This document shows, one piece after another, positions 1-7,330 of a stretch of DNA of 64,000 nucleotides. The stretch covers positions 682,001 through 746,000 of the forward strand of contig CAVTUH010000002.1 in NCBI GenBank assembly GCA_963737835.1, in the 5' to 3' direction. A program made the translations under genes and the position numbers. Each line of letters begins with the position of its first letter. Position 1 is the first letter of the stretch. Source of the stretch: Palsa-1248 sp963737835 (lineage in GTDB: Bacteria; Gemmatimonadota; Gemmatimonadetes; Gemmatimonadales; Gemmatimonadaceae). The notes beneath the pieces are model-generated. The model saw nothing but the letters and a program-made list of their open reading frames with translations. It was not told the DNA's origin and ran no database searches.

Positions 1-722
1 GTCACGTACGGGAGATCGTTGTCGGCGAGGAACCGGAGCGTCCGTTCCGTGGTCTGCGGAGTGAACCAGCGCCGGTTTCGGAACTCGACCGCGCAGGTGA
101 TGCCTTGCAGGCGGTCTCGAGCTTCCACGACCGCGGCCTTGGACGCAGCGTTCGGCAAGAACCAGCGCGGGTACTGCAGGAGCACGGCCCCCAGCTTTCC
201 CGACTGCTGCAGCGGAGCAATGCTTTCGACAAAAGCCGTCCAGATCGCCGTCCGTACCTCACTGGGCAAGTCCTTTGGGTAAACCCGCGCTTTCTGAGCG
301 ACCTCCTTGGGAAGCGCGGCTCGGAGATCTGCCGGCAGTCGGGACGTTTCGGCAGGGTGACCCGTCATGAAGGCGAAGGCCTTGATGTCGAACACGAAGT
401 GCGCCGGGGTCCGCTCGGCCCAATACGCACTCACCCGGGGCGCCATCAACGCGTAGTACGTCGCGTCGACCTCGACCATGGAAAACTGCGTCGCGTAGTA
501 CCGGAGCCGTTCTTCCGCGGACGTGGCGGCCGGCGGGTAGAAGACCCCCCGCGCCGTCAGCGTGCGGTCAGTCCAGCTGGCAGTTCCCACCAGGGTCCGG
601 CCGACAGGCCCATGGACGTGGTGCTGGGGATGACTCCCTGGGTGCGCAGCCTGGACGGCCAGCGCCCGCTCCTTGGCAGCCTCCACCCCGGGATCATGCC
701 CCTCGGCCTGGGCAGTCGTCAC
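1..722 (-). CDS. DUF72 family protein (YecE-like), 3' end cut by window edge
   Basis: This reading frame is open from a GTG at 722 down to the left edge, so the C-terminus lies outside the window. The visible protein has the DUF72/YecE hallmarks: VGTASW near the start of the domain, then FYPP, a YYA..F..VEVDATYYA stretch, a TP..F.FDIKAFAFMTGHP segment, LLQYPRWF and AVEFRNRRW. These belong to a TIM-barrel family of unknown biochemical function. No ATG precedes the conserved domain in frame, so a GTG start is needed; the roughly 40-residue leader before VGTASW is Gln/His-rich and its start is uncertain. It is divergent from the small membrane-protein gene on the right. Confidence 0.85.
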   Translation of the reverse strand, partial: MTTAQAEGHDPGVEAAKERALAVQAAHPGSHPQHHVHGPVGRTLVGTASWTDRTLTARGVFYPPAATSAEERLRYYATQFSMVEVDATYYALMAPRVSAYWAERTPAHFVFDIKAFAFMTGHPAETSRLPADLRAALPKEVAQKARVYPKDLPSEVRTAIWTAFVESIAPLQQSGKLGAVLLQYPRWFLPNAASKAAVVEARDRLQGITCAVEFRNRRWFTPQTTERTLRFLADNDLPYV

Positions 723-840
723 GCCACGCTTCCGGTGGACTGGTGAGTCCTAATTAATACATGACCGACCACTTATTTATCTTTCGGACGATGGTAATGT
801 CCCGCGAACTCCGCGAGGCGATATGGGGTACGTACGTTCG
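723..840. promoter_or_regulatory. AT-rich divergent promoter region
   Basis: The space between the DUF72 gene (minus) and the small membrane protein (plus) holds an AT-rich island at about 750-782 (TAATTAATAC, then CTTATTTATC), unlike the GC-rich surroundings. It must carry the divergent promoters. I cannot assign -35/-10 boxes with confidence. Confidence 0.35.
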
Positions 841-1227
841 ATGAAGCCAATTGTCTGGGTCCGTCACATCAAGATTGCGACCAACGGCGAACAGCAGTCG
901 CCCCTCCAGGAGCCGCCAAGTCTGTCTCGGCCGACCCTCGCCGACAAGGCCGCATTTTTCGTCCTAGCGGCCGGGTTGCTGGCGCTGGGCGGTGTCTTGT
1001 TCGCCGCCGGCCTCGCCGTCCTTTTGGCCCTTGCCGCGGCCGGCGTCGCGATCGGTGGGGTGGCGGTCCTGCGCAACCGGTTCTTCGGCCGGTCGCGGAC
1101 GGCATTGGCACCCGGGGAAGTCGCCGCTGCCGGCGAAGTGCTCCCCGGCCCATCAGTGCGAGTACTCCCCCCCTCCCCTGCCCCGCCGCCTCCCGCCGGC
1201 CACGACCGCGCACCGCGAGGCGATTAG
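841..1227 (+). CDS. small hypothetical membrane protein
   Basis: This encodes about 128 residues from the ATG at 841; an in-frame ATG at 823 would add six residues. A single long hydrophobic block (about residues 37-75, very Ala/Leu/Gly/Val-rich) could form two closely spaced membrane helices. It is followed by a short basic RNRFFGRSR patch and a Pro-rich tail. I do not recognise a family. It is convergent with the next gene and separated from it by a large G-rich hairpin repeat. Codon use matches its neighbours, but proof of coding is modest. Confidence 0.5.
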   Translation: MKPIVWVRHIKIATNGEQQSPLQEPPSLSRPTLADKAAFFVLAAGLLALGGVLFAAGLAVLLALAAAGVAIGGVAVLRNRFFGRSRTALAPGEVAAAGEVLPGPSVRVLPPSPAPPPPAGHDRAPRGD

Positions 1228-1238
1228 GAAGGCCAACA

Positions 1239-1381
1239 TCAGGGGGTCTGGGGTGTGGGGTCTGGGGTTTGGGGTCTAGGGTAACCGAAAAGCTTCAGGG
1301 CCAGGGACGGCTTGCCGCCCCTGACCCTCGGTGTTTGATGCAGTTACCCGACACCCCAAACCCCAGGCCCCAAACCCCGTA
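1239..1381. repeat. G-rich inverted repeat with G-quadruplex potential (type B module)
   Basis: Between two convergent genes, a left arm of repeated GGGGTCTGGGGTTT-like units (about 1242-1284, ending GTAAC) is mirrored by a right arm of CCCCAAACCCCAGG-like units (1343-1378, beginning GTTAC). An inner pair CAGGGCCAGGG / CCCTGACCCT sits in between. The left arm has at least seven runs of three or more G, enough for a G-quadruplex. Related GGGGTCAGGGG modules occur near 12.3, 23.9 and 25.3 kb. Confidence 0.75.
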
Positions 1382-1389
1382 GTTCGCCT

Positions 1390-2135
1390 CTAGTGCTCCG
1401 CGCCCCAAATCTGGGCGGGGTCCGTCGCGAACGGATGAACGTGGACCATCCACCCGAACACTTGCGGGAGAAAGCGACCCCCGGCCGCCGTACAGGCGGC
1501 CTCGGTCGTAATCGATCCGTGGACGCCGAATAGCGGCCGACCGTCCGGGCCCCGCGCGTTGTACTGCCCCTGCGCGTTGCGGCGAGGCAGGCACAAGTTC
1601 GTGTGCAGATGCCATTGCGCGACGCTCAGCGGCACGCGGGCGTTGAGATCGGCCAGCGAGGCGCGACGCGGCGCGGTGTACATTGCGCCGACGAGCCGAT
1701 AGGTCGAGTCCCCGGTCCGTTCGTACAACAGGGAGCCGGGCCGCGAAGGATCGAAGTGCACGACCGAGAAAAGGCCGCGCCGCAGGCTTGAGAAGTGGTA
1801 CACACGCTGCGGAATTCGCGGTGCGAAAATCCGGTACCCATCGGCCAGTGCGCGATGGTAGTCAGTATACGGCTCGAGGGCCTGACGAAGGGTCGCCACA
1901 ATCGCAGCGGCCCGCTCGGAATCACCGGCGGCCGGCGGGACCAAGGCCGTCATCCGCATGTGCGCTGATTCGGTCATCTCGCCACTCATCGCCGTACTGA
2001 CGGAATCGCCCGTGGCAGATCCGCCGCTCGACATACCCGGCATCCCTGCCATCTGCGCGTCCGTTATACCCCGCATGACCCGAGGGCTAGGGCGAGCGCC
2101 AGCGCGTAAAAGACCCAGTACTCGGGCATATCCAT
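1390..2135 (-). CDS. putative lipoprotein of unknown function (frameshifted near 2070)
   Basis: The main open frame gives a roughly 228-residue mature part from 2076 to 1390. It has conserved-looking segments such as YRIFAPRIPQ, VYHFSS, SLLYER, HLHTNLCLP and VFGWMVHVHPF; I do not recognise the family. It has no export signal of its own. A second frame just upstream starts at ATG 2135 and encodes MDMPEYWVFYALALALALGSC, a good lipoprotein signal ending in an LGSC lipobox, then hits TAA at 2064. Adding one G to the C4/G4 run at 2069-2072 joins signal and body (..LGSCGGITDAQ..). I infer one lipoprotein gene with an indel. The alternative is two overlapping genes. Confidence 0.6.
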
Positions 2136-2239
2136 CTGACTGGGTAGCGTTTTGCGGCGGAGCAAAGAGAGTCGAGCTCGCACAGCGCCTCCAGGCTGGC
2201 GTTCGGCGGGACGCCGAACGGTCCAATCGGGAGACGACA

Positions 2240-2273
2240 CGTGGCGTTCCCTCGTTAACGAGGGAACGCCACG
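2240..2273. terminator. 34-bp perfect palindrome, likely terminator of the propeller operon
   Basis: Bases 2240-2273 form a perfect palindrome: a 15-bp arm CGTGGCGTTCCCTCG, TTAA at the centre, and the exact complementary arm. It begins about 20 bases after the stop codon of the galactose-oxidase-like gene, in the transcription direction of that operon. There is no U-tract. A terminator or mRNA-stabilising hairpin is the simplest reading. Confidence 0.6.
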
Positions 2274-2292
2274 CTCCTCACAAACCCGCGGT

Positions 2293-4092
2293 CTATTGAA
2301 TCTGGATGACCGTCCCCACCGATGGGACGCCGTTGGCGTTGAGAACGTACAGCACGTAATGGCCGGGCGGCGCGAGGTTGGCACTCGTGGGAGCAGTCAC
2401 GCTCAACGCTTGCCCAGACTGAGACGACGCCAGGTGATTGAGCCGGGTGTCCATGTTGATCGCGTGGGTGACGGAGCCCAGCTTGATCCAGAGCACGCTC
2501 GCCGTGCCGGCGGCGACGTTCTGCACAGTCAGTTGGAAATTGCTTCCGTACCCGACGGAGGTCGGAGCCGCCGTGATGACCGGACGCGACGTCGTCACCG
2601 AGCTGCCATCCGGGTTGAACAGATAGGGCGGCGAGTAGATCTCCGCATTGAAGTTGTCCGGCAGGCCCGCGGCCGCCGGCTGCCCCCCACCGACAGACAG
2701 CACCCGCGCATCGACCAGCAGCAATGTCTCGGAGTGATAAAGCCGTGGGATCTTGTAGTTGGCCTTCGGCGACCACACCTGCGTCCCCGGGTCCCAGATC
2801 TCGGGCGTGTACACGATGTTGGTCGCCGGATTGAACCCGCTACCGGCCGATCCACCCGAGGCCATGACCTGGCCATTGGCGAGGATGACGGCGTTCATCT
2901 GCCGCCGTGGATACGCCATCGACCCGGTGGACGTCCAGTGCGGCGAGCCCGAGTTGAGGTCGATGACCTCGGCCGTATTGGTGGTGTAGCCACCGCCCAC
3001 GATGAGGATCTTGCCCGCGTCGTACATCACCGCGGAGCCATAGCTGCGCTGCTGGTCGTAGTTCGTGGTGAAGCCCGTGCCAAAGCTTCCGGTACCCGAC
3101 GTATTCATGTAAAACGCCCGGCCCATATCGCCGGCGTAAAACAGTTGCCCATTCGGCGCGGCGAACAGCCATGCCCAGAATTGCTGCTGGGCGTTGAGGC
3201 CGGTCATTTCGGTGAACGTGTTGTTGCTCGGCTGGTAGATCTCCGGAATCGAATCCCAGGCGACGTTCGTGTCTTGCCCCGAAATGATGAACATCGTGCC
3301 GTTCGCGAGCTCCTGGACGGTCGGATACCAGCGCCCGTCGGCCATGTTGGGCGTCTGCATCCATGTGTTGGTGCGGTAATCGAAGATCCAGGCAAATCGC
3401 TGCCCGTGGTCGTCGTGGTCATCGCTGCCCCCCGCTTCCATCAAGCGCCCGTCAGGCAGGAACGCGTGACCGCTGCAGAAGAGGTCCGCGCCGGCGTCGT
3501 AAAACGTGAACGTCCCGCTCACCGGATCCCACACATTGGGGATGCCGTTGGACCTCCCCGGGGGAATCGTGTAACCATCGACCGTCGCGTGCTCGCGCCC
3601 CCAGGTCAGGACCTTCCCGTTGGGAAGCAAGTGCGTGCTGATCGCCATGATCGGCCACGAGAGCGTGTCGGTCCACTGGCCCATGCTGGCCGTCGTTGCA
3701 CAGCCCGCGTTGGAATTGGCCTTCTCGGCCACGCGCGCACCGCCGTAATTCAGGAGCACGGGCCCGCGATTGTTTGTGTGCAACCACGTCTCGCTGAACG
3801 GGCTGCTGGTCGGCGCCGCGGGCAGCGTCACCGACCCATTCTCTGAAGTGCGGTACACCGAGTACTGCACCGTCACGTCGACCGTGTTGGAGCTGCGGAT
3901 GCGGAACCAGTTGCCGCAGCGGTACGACAGCTTGATGAGCGACGTGTTGACCTGCGCGCCGGCGTGGATCGGCACGGTGGCGCCGGCAATGCAGCAGGCC
4001 AGCACGCAAAGGAATCGTCGGGCGGATGAGTATAGGCCGATGGCACGCATGGCAGGGAGGATCGAGTGTCTACGTCGCTGACGCGGCCGCAT
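2293..4092 (-). CDS. secreted galactose-oxidase-like copper radical oxidase (kelch propeller + DUF1929)
   Basis: This 599-residue protein belongs to the galactose oxidase/glyoxal oxidase group, Cu-radical enzymes that oxidise alcohols or aldehydes to make H2O2. All five active-site positions can be seen: Cys206 (FCSG) and Tyr256 (RWYP) for the Cys-Tyr cofactor, Tyr452-His453 (RLYHS), and His578 (PPGHY) in the C-terminal DUF1929 domain. Kelch-like blades fill about residues 145-470. A signal peptide ends near AGAQ (residue 47). The ATG at 4092 overlaps the upstream stop (TAATG), suggesting translational coupling; an in-frame ATG at 4050 gives a more typical signal length. It is the last gene of a three-gene operon. 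The substrate is unknown. Confidence 0.85.
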   Translation of the reverse strand: MRPRQRRRHSILPAMRAIGLYSSARRFLCVLACCIAGATVPIHAGAQVNTSLIKLSYRCGNWFRIRSSNTVDVTVQYSVYRTSENGSVTLPAAPTSSPFSETWLHTNNRGPVLLNYGGARVAEKANSNAGCATTASMGQWTDTLSWPIMAISTHLLPNGKVLTWGREHATVDGYTIPPGRSNGIPNVWDPVSGTFTFYDAGADLFCSGHAFLPDGRLMEAGGSDDHDDHGQRFAWIFDYRTNTWMQTPNMADGRWYPTVQELANGTMFIISGQDTNVAWDSIPEIYQPSNNTFTEMTGLNAQQQFWAWLFAAPNGQLFYAGDMGRAFYMNTSGTGSFGTGFTTNYDQQRSYGSAVMYDAGKILIVGGGYTTNTAEVIDLNSGSPHWTSTGSMAYPRRQMNAVILANGQVMASGGSAGSGFNPATNIVYTPEIWDPGTQVWSPKANYKIPRLYHSETLLLVDARVLSVGGGQPAAAGLPDNFNAEIYSPPYLFNPDGSSVTTSRPVITAAPTSVGYGSNFQLTVQNVAAGTASVLWIKLGSVTHAINMDTRLNHLASSQSGQALSVTAPTSANLAPPGHYVLYVLNANGVPSVGTVIQIQ

Positions 4093-5051
4093 TAGGAGAA
4101 CGCCGCCGCGTGTTGAGCGTCACCGCTGGTGGTGAGACTGTGGAGAGCCGTTGGAGCAGATGGGTCGAGCCACATGAGTCCGGCGACACCAGCCGTCCAT
4201 TGTGTGAACACGATGTGCCCGTCGGGGAGCCACGCGGGCTGGCCGACGTTGCCCACGCTCGTCAATCGTGTAACTGCACCGGTCGCAACGGTGACGACGT
4301 ACAGGTCCGTGGGCCCGTCGCGATTCGACGTGAACACGACTTGCGTCCCGTCGGCGCTCCACGCCGGTTCGACGCTCGCCCCCGTTGGACTACTCGTTAG
4401 AAGTGCGGCGGACCCTGGCGCGCCTGCGACAGCGCCGACGTAGATGCTGGCGTTGCCCGCGCGCGTCGAGACATAGGCAATGCGATCGCCCGTGGGCGAC
4501 CACACCGGATGCGCCTCCGTTGCACCGCTCCAGCCGGCGGCAGCGGGAGGAAACCGCTGGGCCTGGGTGCCATCGAGATGGGCGATCCAGACGAGCGGCG
4601 TGCCGGCCGCCGCCGAGAGATAGGCGTACATCGTCCCGTCGGGCGACAGCGCTGGCGCATCGCCAGGCCCGAACACCGCGGGACTACCGCTCGCAGCGCC
4701 CACCTGCATGGACGCGATGATCGCACCGCCCGGGCGCACACTGCCAAACGCCAGGAGGCTGTCGTGCAGTGTCGGACCGTGGTGATCAGCGGAATCCGAC
4801 GTGAGTTGCGCAAGACCAGTTCCGTCGAGCGCCACGACCCAGATGTTGCGCGGTCCCCCCGAGGCCATCTGCATGTCGAACGCAACGCGGTCTGGCGCAA
4901 CTGGCGGAGGTGTCGGCGGCGGTGACGCTTGGGGCGGTGTCTGCACGCTGGTCGGCGCCGTGCTGGTCTGGCACGTCACGGTGGTCAACAACAGGACGAG
5001 CAACATGTGCAGCCGGGGGCGGCTGGATCGGGCCAACGCTGTCATGTCCAT
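4092..5051 (-). CDS. secreted TolB-like beta-propeller protein
   Basis: This 319-residue protein has a hydrophobic N-terminus ending at Cys27 (a weak lipobox, TVTC), a Pro/Thr/Gln-rich linker, and WD40-like/PD40 repeats. Each repeat has the form (A/S)xDG....(Y/F).S.R.G...(I/L)Y, as in ALSPDGTMYAY, VWSPTGDRIAYVS and AWSADGTQVVFTSNRDG. Such repeats form a propeller like that of TolB and usually bind other envelope proteins; no catalytic domain is present. Its ATG overlaps the stop of the RCC1 gene, and its stop overlaps the start of the oxidase gene (TAATG both times), so all three should be co-translated. Confidence 0.8.
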   Translation of the reverse strand: MDMTALARSSRPRLHMLLVLLLTTVTCQTSTAPTSVQTPPQASPPPTPPPVAPDRVAFDMQMASGGPRNIWVVALDGTGLAQLTSDSADHHGPTLHDSLLAFGSVRPGGAIIASMQVGAASGSPAVFGPGDAPALSPDGTMYAYLSAAAGTPLVWIAHLDGTQAQRFPPAAAGWSGATEAHPVWSPTGDRIAYVSTRAGNASIYVGAVAGAPGSAALLTSSPTGASVEPAWSADGTQVVFTSNRDGPTDLYVVTVATGAVTRLTSVGNVGQPAWLPDGHIVFTQWTAGVAGLMWLDPSAPTALHSLTTSGDAQHAAAFS

Positions 5052-6859
5052 TACGGCAGCAAGACGGCCGTCGGCGTGAGGCGCTGATTGAATGTGCCGT
5101 CGCCGATCTGGCCACTCGAGTTGTCACCCCAGCAATAGGTGCCGCCGCTCGCGACCAGCGCGCACGTATGCGCGAAGCCCGCGCCGATCGCGGTATACGC
5201 GTTCGTGCCCGAGACCTGCTGCGGACTGGCATTGTCGTTGGTCGTGCCGTTGCCGAGCTGACCGTTGGCATTGCTGCCCCAGCAATACGCGGCGCCACTC
5301 GGCGTCGTGATGCCGCACGCGTGGTACCCGCCGGCCGTCAGCTTGGAGAACTGCAACCCGCCGGCTACAGGTTGCGGCGTGTTGGCGCTGGTACCCATGC
5401 TGCCGGTCCCGAGCGATCCGTAGACGTTCGCGCCCCAGCAGTAGGCGTTCCCCGTCATATCGAGCCCACAGGTGAAGTTGGTGCCGGCGACGAGCGAAGC
5501 GAACAGCACGCTCGTGCTGACCGCCGTCGGAGCCGCGGTCGAGGTGTTGTTTCCGGTTCCGAGCTCGCCGTCGGCGTTGGCACCCCAGCAGTATGCGTTT
5601 CCGCCGGCGGTGAGACCGCATGCGTGGGCAGCGCCCGCGGTGACGCCCAGGGGAAATTGCCGCCCCCCCGAGGCAACCGCTTGCGGCGACGGCTGCAGTG
5701 TCAGCGTCGCGCTGCCGGTGCCGAGTTGTCCGGTATAGTTGTCGCCCCAGCAATACGCCGTACCGCTCGCCACGCCGCAGCTGAAGTCCGTGCCAGCGGC
5801 GAGGTCGCTGAACGAGCCTGACGGGGGAGTCGTCACGACCGGCTGCCCGCGATCCGTTGTCGACCCGTCACCCAACTCACCGCTCAGGTTATCGCCCCAG
5901 CAGTAGGCGCCTCCCGTCGCCAGCGCGCAGCTGAATTCACTCCCCGAGGAAATGGATTTGATGCTCAGGTTGCCGAGTACGCCGCGCGGTGTGGTGACCG
6001 GCGCGCTCTCGCCGATGCCCATCGCGCCGTAGGCGTTGAAGCCCCAGCAGTATTCGTGATTGCCGGGCCGAATCGCGCAGGAATGCGCTTCACCGACCGC
6101 CAGGCTGTCGAATGCGTGCGCGGGGATGGACAGGGCGCCGCTGCTCGTGTCGGGGACCTGCGCTGCGACATCCACGTCGAAGTTGAAAGCCTGAACCGTC
6201 GGCGGCAGCCCGAATACCCAGTCGACGGGCGGACTCGTTGCGTTGCTTGGAAGCAGTCCCGGGTACTGGTAGTACGGTTGATTGCTGGCTGTAAAGGTGT
6301 TGTATCCAGCGACGCTGTCGACCGTGATGGAGCCACTTCCCGACGTGACGGTCGGCAGCTGGCTGAAGAACACCATGATGCTGTCGGACGACGGCGTGCG
6401 TCCGTCAGCCGAGCCCAGGGGTTCGGTCGAGAGGTTCTGGATGGTCGCAAAGAAGCGGAAATAGGTACCGTCGTACCTCACGCTGTCGGCGGCGACAAAC
6501 ACGTCGACGCCCTGCTGGCCGAAGTACACGTCGCGCACTCCCATGCGCGTGCGCACGGTCCCCGTGGGGCGCAGCAGGCTGGCGACTGACGGCGCCGGGT
6601 GGTTGCGCAATTCGGCGAGCGCGCCGGCGAGCGTTCGCGAACTGGCTTCGGCATACTGGGCACACTTGACCGCGACGTCACCGTTCGCGTAGGCGCACGC
6701 GATTGCCACCACCTGGTAGGAGGTGTGGGGGGTCGCGGCATGCGGCGCGACTGGCGAGTCGCTGCTGCACGCGGCTAGCGACACGCAAAGAGTCGCCGCA
6801 CCGCCGAGACAGGCACGCAGCGATAGCCGACGCCACAGCACTCGGGTCTGCAATGCCAT
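5051..6859 (-). CDS. RCC1-repeat lipoprotein
   Basis: This 602-residue lipoprotein has an LAAC lipobox with Cys31. After an N-terminal region of about 200 residues without clear homology come seven repeats of the form YCWGxNxxGxLGxG (for example YCWGDNLSGELGDG and YCWGSNANGQLGNG). Seven is the number of blades in a closed RCC1 propeller. In bacteria RCC1 repeats are usually exported and bind protein or glycan partners; the eukaryotic Ran-exchange role does not apply. It is the first gene of the operon leading to the TolB-like protein and the copper oxidase. Its promoter should lie in the 470-base space on its right. Confidence 0.85.
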   Translation of the reverse strand: MALQTRVLWRRLSLRACLGGAATLCVSLAACSSDSPVAPHAATPHTSYQVVAIACAYANGDVAVKCAQYAEASSRTLAGALAELRNHPAPSVASLLRPTGTVRTRMGVRDVYFGQQGVDVFVAADSVRYDGTYFRFFATIQNLSTEPLGSADGRTPSSDSIMVFFSQLPTVTSGSGSITVDSVAGYNTFTASNQPYYQYPGLLPSNATSPPVDWVFGLPPTVQAFNFDVDVAAQVPDTSSGALSIPAHAFDSLAVGEAHSCAIRPGNHEYCWGFNAYGAMGIGESAPVTTPRGVLGNLSIKSISSGSEFSCALATGGAYCWGDNLSGELGDGSTTDRGQPVVTTPPSGSFSDLAAGTDFSCGVASGTAYCWGDNYTGQLGTGSATLTLQPSPQAVASGGRQFPLGVTAGAAHACGLTAGGNAYCWGANADGELGTGNNTSTAAPTAVSTSVLFASLVAGTNFTCGLDMTGNAYCWGANVYGSLGTGSMGTSANTPQPVAGGLQFSKLTAGGYHACGITTPSGAAYCWGSNANGQLGNGTTNDNASPQQVSGTNAYTAIGAGFAHTCALVASGGTYCWGDNSSGQIGDGTFNQRLTPTAVLLP

Positions 6860-7330
6860 GCGTTGATCTGTGCAAGACGCGGACGGTATGACCGAACACG
6901 CCGTCGCCGCGAACCGTTGGCGTGCCGCTCACGCTCTCGAGCGGAGCTGCGGACCAAACTAACCGCGTCCCGATGATGCAAGTGCAGCGCTACGACGGCG
7001 GCACTCGCGGCAGAGTTGGTCAGATGATTATCGCGCAACGCGTTAAGAGGCCCTAACCCGCTGGTGTGGGCCGACAACCGCGCTCATTGAGCACGCAGCG
7101 TCACAGCGTCGAGTCAGGGCAATCATCGGCCGGTCCGGACCCGGTTGCGCTTCAACTGTCGCATGACGGAAACCGATGCCGTTGCACCGATACCACATTG
7201 CGTCGCGCGGGCCGGCAGTCCGCGGGAGACCTAAATGGCGGCGTGTATTCGAGTTTGACAGCAAAGGCCCGATCGCGACGCGCGGCAAAAACCGACGTTC
7301 ACCGCCGGCGAATGCCGGCCGCGGCGCCCG
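6860..7330. other. intergenic region, presumed promoter of the RCC1 operon
   Basis: These 471 bases separate two minus-strand genes. Short open frames here lack homology or good start sites. The region must include the promoter of the RCC1 operon, but I see no convincing -35/-10 pair, riboswitch or RNA gene. Confidence 0.4.

Noticed and set aside
1242..1281. Telomere-like GGGGTCT repeats considered as a replicon end
   Set aside because: The repeats are internal, short and mirrored by a complementary arm 60 bases later. Flanking genes continue on both sides.
2152..3846. 564-codon open frame on the plus strand
   Set aside because: It lies opposite the galactose-oxidase-like gene, whose active-site motifs are certain. 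Its product is a low-complexity Arg/His/Gly string, as expected for the antisense of GC-rich coding DNA.
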